From assembly GCA_965279595.1 (NCBI GenBank), contig OZ257246.1:2294001-2358000 (forward strand): 64,000 bases of DNA. Reading direction: 5' to 3'. Below the pieces are notes generated by a model. It had not been told where the DNA came from and did not search any database. It was given only the letters and a program-made list of their open reading frames with translations. The position numbers were made by a program, and so were the translations under genes. The stretch is from CAIKLP01 sp965279595. Lineage in GTDB: Bacteria > Bacteroidota > Bacteroidia > Sphingobacteriales > Sphingobacteriaceae. Positions 53,937-63,590 of this stretch are shown one piece after another. The number at the start of each line of letters is the position of its first letter. Position 1 is the stretch's first letter.

Positions 53937-56489
53937 TTATTCTTCTGTTTCTGTGTTTTTATTATCTTGATTATCTGTATCTTCTGTTGATTCACTTGAA
54001 GTGTCACTATTAGCTTCTAAGCCAATTTCAAGTTCTTCAATTTCCTCTTTTACTTCTGCTATTTTAGCAATTGAAGCAATTTCATCTTCATCATTTAATT
54101 TAATAAGTCGAACACCTTGAGTTGCTCTACCCATTACTCTCAAATCAGCAACTTCCATTCTAATGGTAAGGCCTGACTTATTAATAATCATCAAATGATC
54201 GGTTTCAGTTACAGCTTTAATTCCAATTAATTCACCGGTTTTATCTGTTACATTAATAGTTTTTACACCTTTTCCACCTCTATTTGTAACTCTGTAATCA
54301 TCAATATCAGAACGTTTTCCATAACCCTTTTCAGATACAACTAAAACTGTAGTTGCTGGATCATTGATACCAATCATACCAATTACTTCGTCTTTTTTAC
54401 CACCAAGTGTAATACCTCTAACACCGGCAGCTGTCCTTCCCATTGGTCTTACTGTACTTTCATTGAACCTAATCGCTCTTCCAGATCTTAAAGCCATAAC
54501 GATTTCTGCTTGACCATTCGTTAATAAAACCTCTAACAGCTGATCACCTTCATTTATTGTGATTGCATTGATACCAGTAACTCGTGGATTCGAATATGCA
54601 TTCAATAACGTTTTCTTTATAGTACCGTTTTTAGTACACATAATGATATAGTTATTGGTCAAATATTCTTCATCCACTAAATTATTTACATTGATAAATG
54701 CTTTAACCTTATCTTCTTTGGTAATATTAATTAGGTTTTGAATAGCTCGTCCTTTAGAAGTTCTAGTTCCTTCAGGTATTTCATAAACTTTTAACCAATA
54801 GCATCTTCCTTGTTCAGTAAAGAATAAAAGATAATTATGAGTAGAAGCAATGAATAAGTGCTCAATGAAGTCTTCATCTCTTGAATTGCTGCCCATTGAA
54901 CCTTTACCACCTCTACCTTGCACACGATATTCTGATAATGCAGTCCTTTTGACATAACCTGCATGAGAAACAGTGATGACTACTTCTTCGTTTTCAATCA
55001 TATCCTCCATTCGGAAGGTACCACCTGCATAAACAATTTCAGTTCTACGTTCATCCCCGTATTTATCTCTCATTTCTGCCAATTCATCCTTGATTATTTG
55101 CATACGTACTGTTTCATCAGCCAATATGTTTTTCAAGAATTCTATTAACTTCATTAATTCATCAAATTCAGCTTTGATTTTATCTCTTTCTAAGCCTGTT
55201 AGAACGCGTAAACGCATTTCTAATATGGCTTTGGCTTGTATCTCACTTAAACCAAACTTCTCCATCAACCCTTCCTTGGCCTCATCTGGAGTTTTTGAAT
55301 TTCTAATCAGACTGATTACTTCATCAAGATGATCTAAAGCAATTAATAAACCTGCTAAAATATGAGCTCTCTTTTCTGCTTCGTCTAATTCAAATTTTGT
55401 TCTTCTAACAACTACTTCATGGCGATGATCTACGAAATGATGAATCAAGTCTTTAAGACTTAATAACATTGGTCTACCTTTAACTAAGGCAATGTTATTA
55501 AATGAAAATGAAGTTTGTAAAGCTGTGTATTTGAATAAGTTATTTAATACAACACCGGCATTTGCATCACGTTTAATTTCATAAACAATTCGCATACCTT
55601 CTCTATCAGATTCATCTCTGATATCTGAAATACCTTCAATTTTTTTATCATTAACTAACTCAGCAGTACGCTCAATCATATTCGCCTTATTCACTTGATA
55701 AGGAATTTCAGTTACGATAATTCTTTCTCTGTCATTTCCAACAGTTTCGATTTCGGCTTTGGCACGCATGATGACTCTTCCTCTACCTGTTTCATAACCT
55801 TCTTTCACTCCATCATAGCCATAAATTAATCCACCTGTAGGAAAATCAGGTGCTTTAACATATTTCATCAAACCATCAATCGTAATTTCTTTATCATCGA
55901 TATAGGCTACTACTGCATCTATAACTTCTCTCAAATTATGAGGTGCCATATTCGTAGCCATACCAACAGCAATACCTGAGGTTCCATTAATTAATAAATT
56001 TGGAACTTTAGCTGGTAAAACAGTAGGTTCTTCTAAAGAGTCATCAAAATTTAATTGAAAATCAACAGTGTTTTTGTTGATGTCTGCCAACATTTCATCA
56101 GCAATTTTTTGAAGCCTAGCTTCTGTATAACGCATTGCTGCAGGACTATCACCATCTACAGATCCGAAGTTTCCTTGTCCATCAACCATTGGATAGCGCA
56201 ATGACCATTCTTGAGCCATACGAACCATGGTATCATAAACTGAAGCATCACCATGTGGATGATACTTTCCGAGAACCTCCCCTACAATTCTTGCTGATTT
56301 CTTAAATGGTTTCCCACTGGTAACACCCAGGTCTAGCATACCATATAAAACCCTGCGATGCACTGGCTTAAAACCGTCACGTACATCAGGTAAGGCTCTT
56401 GATACAATTACTGACATCGAATAATCGATGTAAGCAGCCTTCATTTCTTCTTCAATATTGATTGGAATAATTCTCTCGTTCTCTGCCAT
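53937..56489 (-). CDS. gyrA: DNA gyrase subunit A
   Basis: This 850-residue topoisomerase subunit has the catalytic Tyr region (AAMRYTEARL), the breakage-reunion domain and a C-terminal six-blade wrapping domain with a GyrA box reading QGRGGKG rather than QRRGGKG. The quinolone-determining loop reads HPHGDASVYD, so position 82 is Ala where E. coli has Ser83, while the acidic residue (Asp86) is kept. The tail is acidic (repeated Asp/Glu after residue 815). It supercoils DNA with GyrB, which is not in this window. A TPR gene follows. Confidence 0.97.
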   Translation of the reverse strand: MAENERIIPINIEEEMKAAYIDYSMSVIVSRALPDVRDGFKPVHRRVLYGMLDLGVTSGKPFKKSARIVGEVLGKYHPHGDASVYDTMVRMAQEWSLRYPMVDGQGNFGSVDGDSPAAMRYTEARLQKIADEMLADINKNTVDFQLNFDDSLEEPTVLPAKVPNLLINGTSGIAVGMATNMAPHNLREVIDAVVAYIDDKEITIDGLMKYVKAPDFPTGGLIYGYDGVKEGYETGRGRVIMRAKAEIETVGNDRERIIVTEIPYQVNKANMIERTAELVNDKKIEGISDIRDESDREGMRIVYEIKRDANAGVVLNNLFKYTALQTSFSFNNIALVKGRPMLLSLKDLIHHFVDHRHEVVVRRTKFELDEAEKRAHILAGLLIALDHLDEVISLIRNSKTPDEAKEGLMEKFGLSEIQAKAILEMRLRVLTGLERDKIKAEFDELMKLIEFLKNILADETVRMQIIKDELAEMRDKYGDERRTEIVYAGGTFRMEDMIENEEVVITVSHAGYVKRTALSEYRVQGRGGKGSMGSNSRDEDFIEHLFIASTHNYLLFFTEQGRCYWLKVYEIPEGTRTSKGRAIQNLINITKEDKVKAFINVNNLVDEEYLTNNYIIMCTKNGTIKKTLLNAYSNPRVTGINAITINEGDQLLEVLLTNGQAEIVMALRSGRAIRFNESTVRPMGRTAAGVRGITLGGKKDEVIGMIGINDPATTVLVVSEKGYGKRSDIDDYRVTNRGGKGVKTINVTDKTGELIGIKAVTETDHLMIINKSGLTIRMEVADLRVMGRATQGVRLIKLNDEDEIASIAKIAEVKEEIEELEIGLEANSDTSSESTEDTDNQDNKNTETEE

Positions 56490-56572
56490 TCTATTTGAAA
56501 TATTTTGTAAAGCGCTAAGCTAAGAAAAATAGGCTTTTTAAGGATAGAATGTGGAAAAGTTTAGAATAATAT

Positions 56573-57466
56573 TTACAACCAATTATATCCCTTTTTTAGA
56601 TGAGATAAAGTATAGGCTTCGGGACTTTCATTTTCTGCCTTAAAATTGTACTCCCATTGCGCTTGAGGTGGCATGCTCATTAAAATTGATTCTGTTCTTC
56701 CACTAGTTTCAAAACCAAATTTTGTACCCTTATCATACACTAAATTAAACTCAACATATCTGCCTCTTCTGAGCATCTGCCAATCCACTTCTTTTTGCCC
56801 ATATTTTATACTTGCATTTTTAATCATTAATTCTGTATAAATGTTTGCAAAACTGTTTCCTAATTCCTTCACAAATTCAAACAATTTTTCCATCGGATGA
56901 CCCGTTGATTTTTCATTTAATCTATCAAAAAAGATTCCTCCAATTCCCCTAGTTTCTTCTCGGTGTTTGTTAAAGAAATAATCATCTGCCCAGTTTTTAA
57001 ACTTAGGATAAAATTCAATATCATATGTGTCACAAACGTTTTTAAGCTGTTGATGAAAAAATTGCGCATCCTTTTGGTTAACATAATGTGGAGTTAAGTC
57101 AATTCCTCCACCAAACCATGAATCCTCTTTCGTTTCAAAATACCTTACATTCATGTGAATAATAGGCACCATTGGACTATTTGGATGCATAACTATGGAT
57201 ACTCCTGTAGCAAAAAAATCTTCTTGGTTGAGTCTTAATGCTTCTTTTATAATTTGACTAAGCTTACCGGTTACGGCAGAAAAATTAACTCCAGCTTTTT
57301 CTAAAATATTACCTTTTTGTAAAATTCTGGTTCTTCCTCCACCTTCAATTTCATGTTTCCATTGCTCTTCAACAAATTTACCTGCACCATCTGCAATAGC
57401 TATTTTTGCACAAATAGAGTCTTGTAATCCCATCATCCATTCTGCAACTTCTTCTTTGTTAATCAT
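56573..57466 (-). CDS. hemF: Oxygen-dependent coproporphyrinogen-III oxidase
   Basis: The 297-residue enzyme shows the HemF motifs: GGGRTRILQKGNILEKAGVN, MVPIIHMNVRYFE, DSWFGGGIDLTPHYV, RGIGGIFFD, and RRGRYVEFNLVYDKGTKFG with SILMSMPP. It converts coproporphyrinogen III to protoporphyrinogen IX using oxygen, implying an aerobic or facultative life. It begins 1 base after the upstream MFS gene. Confidence 0.96.
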   Translation of the reverse strand: MINKEEVAEWMMGLQDSICAKIAIADGAGKFVEEQWKHEIEGGGRTRILQKGNILEKAGVNFSAVTGKLSQIIKEALRLNQEDFFATGVSIVMHPNSPMVPIIHMNVRYFETKEDSWFGGGIDLTPHYVNQKDAQFFHQQLKNVCDTYDIEFYPKFKNWADDYFFNKHREETRGIGGIFFDRLNEKSTGHPMEKLFEFVKELGNSFANIYTELMIKNASIKYGQKEVDWQMLRRGRYVEFNLVYDKGTKFGFETSGRTESILMSMPPQAQWEYNFKAENESPEAYTLSHLKKGYNWL

Positions 57467-57467
57467 C

Positions 57468-58688
57468 CTATTCTTCTAAATAATCTAAATCTTTTCCAAA
57501 TGTTTCATCTAATTGAAATGCAGCAATTAAAGCTATTATAATACTCAACATTCCTATTATAAATGCAGCATTTAGCACTCCTAAATAGTTTTTTGCGAAA
57601 GTAAAACTCAAAGTTAAAGGAACTACTGCACCTCTAACAAAATTAGGAACTGTTGATGTAACCGTACCTCTAATATTAGTTCCGAAATGTTCTGATGCAA
57701 CAGTTACAAATAAAGCCCAATATCCAACTGCAAAACCAACTAATAAACTCATCCAGTATAATTGCTGTGCAGAATTAATTTTTCCAAATAAAAATAATGA
57801 AGAAGAAATTAGGGTTAAAACAAGAAATGCAATTATTATTTTTTTTCTAGTTTTCCAAAGTTGACTCATTAATCCACTACATACATCCCCTAATGCTAAT
57901 CCCAAATAACAATACATTATGGCTTGTCCAACACTTATTGTTTCATTGATTCCAATTGACATACCAATTTCAGGTGAAAAAGTAATTAAAATTCCAACTA
58001 CAAACCATACAGGAAGTCCAATTAAAATACAACTCAAATATGTAATAATTCTTTTCTTTGATTTAAATAAATACATAAAGTTACCTTTACTAATTGCTCT
58101 GTCTTTTAGTTGATTAAACATACTCGATTCAAATACATTTACACGCAACAATAACAATAATAAGCCCAATACTCCTCCAATTAAATAAGCTGTTTGCCAG
58201 GTAAAATTGGCCCCAATTATGGCTGCAAATACCGCCCCTAAAAGACCAATGCTTGCAACAATCATGGTTCCATAACCTCTATTTTCTTTGGTCATAGATT
58301 CGGATACAAGAGTTATTCCTGCTCCTAACTCACCTGCCAATCCAATCCCAGCAATGAATCTTATAATCGCATAAGTATTTATATCTATCACAAAAGCATT
58401 TGCAATATTGGCTAATGAATAAAGTAAAATAGATCCAAAAAGTACTTTTAATCTCCCAAGTTTATCTGCTAATATTCCCCAAATTATTCCTCCTACTAAC
58501 ATCCCAATCATTTGAGCGTTAATTAAAAACACACCTTCATTTAATAAATCTGAAGTGGGAACACCAATAGATTGTAAACTTTTTATCCTTACAATACTAA
58601 ACAGAACAAGGTCATATATATCTACAAAATAACCCAGGGCGGTAACAATAATTAAAGTACTAATGGTTTTGGGTCGATTAATTTCCAT
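57468..58688 (-). CDS. MFS transporter (metabolite:proton symporter type)
   Basis: The 406-residue protein has 12 hydrophobic segments, with an N-terminal YFVDIYDLVLFSIVR and motif A ADKLGRLKVLF, plus FIAGIGLAGELGAGITLVSE, close to the sugar/metabolite symporter branch. The central cytoplasmic loop is basic. The substrate is unknown. Its stop is 1 base before hemF, so a role in haem-precursor or carboxylate transport is conceivable but not shown. Confidence 0.88.
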   Translation of the reverse strand: MEINRPKTISTLIIVTALGYFVDIYDLVLFSIVRIKSLQSIGVPTSDLLNEGVFLINAQMIGMLVGGIIWGILADKLGRLKVLFGSILLYSLANIANAFVIDINTYAIIRFIAGIGLAGELGAGITLVSESMTKENRGYGTMIVASIGLLGAVFAAIIGANFTWQTAYLIGGVLGLLLLLLRVNVFESSMFNQLKDRAISKGNFMYLFKSKKRIITYLSCILIGLPVWFVVGILITFSPEIGMSIGINETISVGQAIMYCYLGLALGDVCSGLMSQLWKTRKKIIIAFLVLTLISSSLFLFGKINSAQQLYWMSLLVGFAVGYWALFVTVASEHFGTNIRGTVTSTVPNFVRGAVVPLTLSFTFAKNYLGVLNAAFIIGMLSIIIALIAAFQLDETFGKDLDYLEE

Positions 58689-58765
58689 GGATACAAGAAT
58701 AAAACATATTTGTTAAAATAGCTATATGAACTTATTTTTATACATTTAGAATAAAAATAAAAATT

Positions 58766-59182
58766 ATGAGAATAACATTTATAGGAATCGCAATTTGTTT
58801 ATTTTACATATCTGCTGATAGTGGTTGTCGTGAAGAAAACAAAGAAACACATCCTGTAATTGGAAATTGGAAGTGGGTAAAAACATTTTGCTGTGGACGA
58901 ACCAGTGTTTGGACAAATCCATCAACATGTGGATGCAACAAGTCTTTGAGCATAAATGAAGATGGCACATATCAATATTTTGAGAATGAAAAAGAAACTT
59001 TACATGGTGAATATTTAATTCGAAAGGGTATTAATGATTATCAATATGAAACTGGAGACAGTAGTGCAGTAATTCAATTTGGTGAAGATCCTGGAGCATA
59101 TATTTCTTTTAATGATGATACTCTACTTCTTTCAAAAGGATACATGGACATGTCGAATGATTATTATGTAAAACAAAAGTGA
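58766..59182 (+). CDS. Small exported Cys-rich protein of unknown function
   Basis: The 138-residue protein begins with a hydrophobic segment (ITFIGIAICLFYIS) followed by DSGCREE, which could be an atypical lipoprotein site. The next part contains GNWKWVKTFCCGRTS and STCGCNKSL with four Cys, then a strand-rich region (SLSINEDGTYQYFENE, LLLSKGYMD) reminiscent of lipocalin-like folds in this phylum. I do not recognise a named family. It stands before the Fe-alcohol dehydrogenase gene. Confidence 0.75.
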   Translation: MRITFIGIAICLFYISADSGCREENKETHPVIGNWKWVKTFCCGRTSVWTNPSTCGCNKSLSINEDGTYQYFENEKETLHGEYLIRKGINDYQYETGDSSAVIQFGEDPGAYISFNDDTLLLSKGYMDMSNDYYVKQK

Positions 59183-59231
59183 ACAAACAAAATTTCGCTC
59201 CATTTGTCTTAAGGGCAATCTAATCTTAAAA

Positions 59232-60389
59232 ATGGAGAACTTTAGTTATCAAAACCCTACTAAAATAGTTTTTGGGAAAAATCAACTTGAAAGAATTGGG
59301 GTAGAATGCCTACCATATGGAAAGTCTGCAATCATATTGTTGGGTAAAGGTTCTGCCAAAAAAAGTGGATTATACGCTAGTGTAATTTCTTTTTTAAATA
59401 TGCAAGAAATTCGCTCTGTTACTTTTGAAGGAATAAAATCGAACCCCACATTTGAAGATGCTGATAAAGCTGTACAATTAGCCAAAAAACACAATGTTGA
59501 AATGATTATTGCTGTAGGGGGTGGTTCTGTAATTGACACTGCAAAAGCTGTATCTATTGGATATTATGTAAATCATTCTGTTTGGGATTTCTATTTACAA
59601 AAAGAAAAACCCGAAATTGCCTTACCTATAATTAATATTTTAACGCTTTCTGCAACAGGAACTGAGATGAATTCATCTTCAGTATTGCAAGATACAAATG
59701 CTGCAATAAAAAGAGGTTTCGGTTCCCCATTGATTTTTCCTAAAGTTTCAATACTTGATCCCACATTAACTTATACAGTTCCTAGCAATTATACAGCATA
59801 TGGAGTTGCAGATTTAATTGCGCATTGTTTAGAAGTATATTTTGGTAAAGGAAATGCCCCGCTTTCTGATTATTATATAGCTAGTATCTTAAAGTTAGCA
59901 ATTCAATATGGTCCTAAAGCTATTGAGAGTCCTGACGATTATGAATCTAGATCAAATATAATGTGGTTAGCCACAAATGCTTTAAATGGTTCTCTATTGA
60001 ACGGTAAAGGTTATGGTGATTGGGGATCACATGGATTTGAACATTCACTGAGTGTTTTATATGATATACCACATGGTGCAGGACTATCAATTGTATTTCC
60101 AGCTTGGCTAAAACACTATTCTCCTCAAATAATTTCTAAATTAGCTTTTCTAGCAAAAATGGTTTTTGAAATTTATGAAGGATCAGAAAATGAGAAAGCA
60201 TACTTATTTATTGAAAAATTAGAAACCTTTTTCAAAAGTATCAATACTCCTATCAGATTATCAGATTTAGAAATTTGCAAAACAGAAAAGTTAAAAATTC
60301 TTGAAAATTTAAAACTAAATAATATTTCAGGAAGGGTTTTTGCAATGAAGGAAGAAGATCATGATCAGCTTTTAGAACTTATGTGGTAA
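59232..60389 (+). CDS. Iron-containing alcohol dehydrogenase (BdhA/YqhD-like)
   Basis: The 385-residue group III dehydrogenase starts FSYQNPTKIVFGKNQL and has the nucleotide loop VGGGSVIDTAKAVSIG. Metal-ligand His residues occur in DLIAHCLEVYF and in HGFEHSLSVLYDIPHGAGL. It would interconvert aldehydes and alcohols with NAD(P)H. The butanol-dehydrogenase-like branch is likely; the physiological substrate is not. It precedes the DUF4442 gene by 10 bases. Confidence 0.93.
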   Translation: MENFSYQNPTKIVFGKNQLERIGVECLPYGKSAIILLGKGSAKKSGLYASVISFLNMQEIRSVTFEGIKSNPTFEDADKAVQLAKKHNVEMIIAVGGGSVIDTAKAVSIGYYVNHSVWDFYLQKEKPEIALPIINILTLSATGTEMNSSSVLQDTNAAIKRGFGSPLIFPKVSILDPTLTYTVPSNYTAYGVADLIAHCLEVYFGKGNAPLSDYYIASILKLAIQYGPKAIESPDDYESRSNIMWLATNALNGSLLNGKGYGDWGSHGFEHSLSVLYDIPHGAGLSIVFPAWLKHYSPQIISKLAFLAKMVFEIYEGSENEKAYLFIEKLETFFKSINTPIRLSDLEICKTEKLKILENLKLNNISGRVFAMKEEDHDQLLELMW

Positions 60390-60399
60390 ATAATTAAAT

Positions 60400-60885
60400 A
60401 TGATACTTTCAACTTGGACTGCAAAATGGATGATGCGATTGTATCCTCCTCTATTTTTTAATAGGATTCAAGTTGTAAAATTTGATGAAGATTTTTCGGG
60501 ATGTGAATTAAAAGTGAAGAAAAGTATCTGGAATAGAAATATGAATGGTACCATTTTTGGTGGAACCATATTCAGTGCTGCAGATCCATTTTATGCCATT
60601 TTGTTTTGGCAAATTTTCGCTCGAAAGGGTTATAAAGTTCAAACTTGGTTAAAAAGCGCTCAAATTCATTATCTCAAACCAGCCGATTCAAGTCTTAAAT
60701 TAATATTTAAAATTAGTCAAGAAGAAATTAATGAGGCGGAAAAATCAATCAATTCAATAGGAAAATACGTGGCTACTCATTCTGTTGAAATGAAAGATAC
60801 TTATGGAAACATATGTGCAATTGCACATACTGAGGTCTATATCAGACTAATAAAAAATCAACAATCTGAATTATCTGGCTTTTAA
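60400..60885 (+). CDS. DUF4442 hotdog-fold (thioesterase-like) protein
   Basis: The 161-residue protein carries NMNGTIFGGTIFSAADPFYAILF in the position of the hotdog central helix and KSAQIHYLKPADSSLKL, typical of DUF4442. It probably acts on acyl-CoA or a similar thioester. It lies 10 bases after the Fe-alcohol dehydrogenase gene, so both may handle the same aldehyde or acyl compound; this is inference. Confidence 0.85.
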   Translation: MILSTWTAKWMMRLYPPLFFNRIQVVKFDEDFSGCELKVKKSIWNRNMNGTIFGGTIFSAADPFYAILFWQIFARKGYKVQTWLKSAQIHYLKPADSSLKLIFKISQEEINEAEKSINSIGKYVATHSVEMKDTYGNICAIAHTEVYIRLIKNQQSELSGF

Positions 60886-60956
60886 CTTCTGTTGATAACT
60901 CAAACTAACTAACTAACTTTTTCGTTTGTAAATTCGAATATTAGCAAAACTTTGCC

Positions 60957-61580
60957 ATGAATATTAAAAAACTCATTTTAGAAGGCGAAGGAACGCAATT
61001 AGATTTTAAGAAAACCATTACCCATCTTCACAAAATTGCGAAGTGTATGGTTGCTTTTGCAAATAACAAAGGCGGCAAAATTTTGGTTGGTGTTATGGAT
61101 GATGGAACAATTAAAGGAGTAAAATCTGAAGAAGAAGAGCGTTATATGCTTTTAAAGGCAGGAACTCAATACTGCAGACCAATTATTGAACCTAAATTTT
61201 CAGAACATTACATTGACGGAAAAATTGTTTTAATGGCTGAAATTGAAGAAAGTGATGTAAAACCTCATTATGCCTTAGGTGATGATGATAAATGGTGGGT
61301 TTATGTTCGCGTGAAAGACAAAAGTGTATTGGCTAGTAAAATAGTTGTAGATGTTTTAAGCAAAGAAACTAATGGAGATGATGTTGTGATAGAATTTTCA
61401 TCTAAAGAGAAAGCTTTATTAGCTTATTTAGAGGAACATAAAAGAATTACATTAACAGAATATTCCAAATTAATAAATATAACTAGGCGGAGAGCTTCAA
61501 AAGTATTGGTAAATCTCATACTTTCGGGAATTATTAAAGTTCATAGTTCAGAAAAAATTGAGTTTTATACTGCCGCATAA
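60957..61580 (+). CDS. AlbA_2 (Schlafen-like) DNA-binding domain protein with winged helix
   Basis: The 207-residue protein has an AlbA_2 domain (EGEGTQLDFKKTI, HKIAKCMVAFANNKGGKILVG, DDGTIKGV), then a C-terminal winged-helix segment (KALLAYLEEHKRITLTEYSKL, ITRRRASKVLVNLILSGII). Such proteins are often transcriptional regulators or nucleic-acid binding. The long AAA-4-type helicase half is missing, so this is the short form. Its last base is shared with the MATE gene start (TAATG), so it may regulate or be linked to that exporter. Confidence 0.87.
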   Translation: MNIKKLILEGEGTQLDFKKTITHLHKIAKCMVAFANNKGGKILVGVMDDGTIKGVKSEEEERYMLLKAGTQYCRPIIEPKFSEHYIDGKIVLMAEIEESDVKPHYALGDDDKWWVYVRVKDKSVLASKIVVDVLSKETNGDDVVIEFSSKEKALLAYLEEHKRITLTEYSKLINITRRRASKVLVNLILSGIIKVHSSEKIEFYTAA

Positions 61581-62926
61581 TGTCCGTCGATTCTTACCGT
61601 TCCCATTTTAAGAAAACCTTTCTTTTAGCCTATCCAGTTGTAATTAGTCAGGTTGGTCACATGGTTGTTAATATAACTGATACTGTTTTCATCGGTCATT
61701 TAGGAGCTACCAAATTGGCTGCTTGTTCATTAGGTATAAGTATTTTTGCCGTATTCATGGTTTTGGGAATTGGAATTGCCTATGGACTAACCCCTCATAT
61801 TTCAAGAGAATTTGGAGCAAAAAATTATAGTGTATGTGGTAAATATTTAATAAATGCACTTGTAATTAACATCATAACTGGTTTAATTGTTGCTTTAGGT
61901 ATTTATTATATGTCATTTAATTTAAGCTACTTAGGACAAGAAAAAGAAGTAATTGTTGAAGCCAAACCATTTTTGCAATTGATTGGATTTTCCATGGTTC
62001 CGCTTATGGTTTTTATGGCATTTAAACAATTTGCAGAAGGTCTCAATTTTACCAAACAAGCAATGGTAATTACTTTAATTGCCGATACCATTAACGTATT
62101 TCTCACTTATGGTTTAATTAACGGAAAATTAGGTTTACCTAGAATGGAATTAGTTGGTGCTGGCATAGCAAATATAATATCCAGGTGTTTAATGGCTGCA
62201 TTAATGATTTATTATGTACTAAATTCAAAATCTGTCCGACCATATATAAGTAGGTTTAAAACTCAGTTTATCAATTGGAAAGACAGTATTTCAATCATTA
62301 ATTTAGGGATCCCTTCTGCATTTCAATATTTATTTGAAGTTGGGGCCTTCTCATTGGCAGCAATACTTATGGGCTGGTTAGGTTCGAATTTCCAAAGTGC
62401 TCATCAAATTGCAATTAATATTGCTGCTACCACCTATATGGCTGCTAGTGGAATTGGAGCAGCAACTTCTGTTAGAGTAGGAAATGCATTAGGGGAAAAA
62501 AACTATATTAATCTAAAACGAGCAGGAAATACAGGTTATTTAATGGTTTTAATATTTATGTCATTAACTGCCATATTGTTTGTTTTCTCCAGAAATGCGC
62601 TTCCTCTTTTCTATATTTCAGATATAGAAGTTCAGAGAATTGCCTCTCAGTTGCTAATAATTGCAGCTTTTTTTCAACTTTCAGATGGCGTACAGGTTAT
62701 TGGATTAGGTGCTTTAAGAGGTATTGGAGATGTTAAAATCCCAACTTTAGTCACATTTGTCTCTTATTGGGTATTGGCAATTCCTTTAGGCTATTACTTA
62801 TGTTTTATACTTAATTTAGGTGCTAATGGTATCTGGTATGGCCTTTCTCTTGGATTAACATTATCTGCTGTCCTTTTATTTTTTAGATTTAAAAGAAGAA
62901 GCAGGCAAATGATTTTGGCTAACTAA
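61580..62926 (+). CDS. MATE-family multidrug exporter
   Basis: The 448-residue protein has 12 hydrophobic segments and MATE features: AYPVVISQVGHMVVNITDTVFIGHLG, MVFMAFKQFAEGL and ATSVRVGNALGEKN. It exports cationic drugs or metabolites with sodium or proton gradients. Translation is coupled to the AlbA_2 gene by a one-base overlap. The last 8 bases overlap the convergent small gene. Confidence 0.94.
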   Translation: MSVDSYRSHFKKTFLLAYPVVISQVGHMVVNITDTVFIGHLGATKLAACSLGISIFAVFMVLGIGIAYGLTPHISREFGAKNYSVCGKYLINALVINIITGLIVALGIYYMSFNLSYLGQEKEVIVEAKPFLQLIGFSMVPLMVFMAFKQFAEGLNFTKQAMVITLIADTINVFLTYGLINGKLGLPRMELVGAGIANIISRCLMAALMIYYVLNSKSVRPYISRFKTQFINWKDSISIINLGIPSAFQYLFEVGAFSLAAILMGWLGSNFQSAHQIAINIAATTYMAASGIGAATSVRVGNALGEKNYINLKRAGNTGYLMVLIFMSLTAILFVFSRNALPLFYISDIEVQRIASQLLIIAAFFQLSDGVQVIGLGALRGIGDVKIPTLVTFVSYWVLAIPLGYYLCFILNLGANGIWYGLSLGLTLSAVLLFFRFKRRSRQMILAN

Positions 62927-63152
62927 GGCAATTATTATAATCTAATATCATTTCATTAAATCTGGCATTTGTTGATGTGCATAGCTGTTCTAAGATTGCT
63001 GCTTTAAGTGTACTTAAATCAACAATATCCAATTCGGAAAACTTATAAACTTGTTCTAATGGACCTTTTTCGAATTTGATAATATATTTTTGGTTCATTT
63101 GAAATATGGTAATTTTCATTTCAGAATGCGGAATCTCATCTATTATTCTCAT
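62919..63152 (-). CDS. Small conserved-looking protein of unknown function
   Basis: The 77-residue protein (MRIIDEIPHSEMKITIFQMNQKY) has strands MKITIFQMNQKYIIKFE, GPLEQVYKF and a C-terminal helix (DLSTLKAAILEQLC). No signal peptide is seen. Its size, compact fold pattern and own ATG argue for a real gene. The end overlaps the MATE gene by 8 bases. Confidence 0.65.
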   Translation of the reverse strand: MRIIDEIPHSEMKITIFQMNQKYIIKFEKGPLEQVYKFSELDIVDLSTLKAAILEQLCTSTNARFNEMILDYNNCLS

Positions 63153-63578
63153 GTCGTAATTTTTAGCTTTTTGGAACTTCGTACAAGGTACATAATAGCC
63201 TTAAAAGGACAAAAAATCAAATTGAGTTATCAATTAAAAATAATATGAATGTATTCCAAAATTATTTAGTTAATTACTATAAACTATTGATATTAAATAT
63301 TTTATATGCTGAACCAAATTTTATTTGGCATTAAATCAAATTTGGACTTTGAACCCTAATATTTTATTAAAGTTACTATTCTTATAATATTCATATATAA
63401 CTGATATATAATTATTTATATAACTAATCAAAATTTTATTTGGTGTCTATTTTCATCATAATTTATCTATTATTCCTACAATTTACCTTCCCTTGATTTT
63501 TATAGCCAGATAATTACATTCAAATGCTTGTGAATAAATTAATTTACAATTAGGTTGAAGAAATTTAATTTTGAACAT
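63153..63578. promoter_or_regulatory. AT-rich regulatory stretch before the DUF6580 gene
   Basis: No open frame is supported. AAATTTTATTTGG occurs twice, at 63316-63328 and 63431-63443. The first is part of a hairpin CCAAAT-TTT-ATTTGG (63314-63328), followed by a further AAATTTGG. These could be operator sites for the downstream gene. I see no riboswitch. Confidence 0.35.
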
Positions 63579-63586
63579 TATATTTG
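63555..63586 (+). promoter_or_regulatory. Promoter of the DUF6580 gene
   Basis: TTG (63555-63557), 21 bases, then a perfect TATATTTG (63579-63586). The box ends 4 bases before the ATG at 63591, so the transcript should start at or next to the start codon. Confidence 0.65.
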
Positions 63587-63590
63587 GTGC

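Noticed and set aside
53927..54007. 27-codon N-terminal extension of the TPR protein
   Set aside because: It overlaps the gyrA coding sequence, lacks any signal, and the downstream ATG gives a perfect signal peptide.
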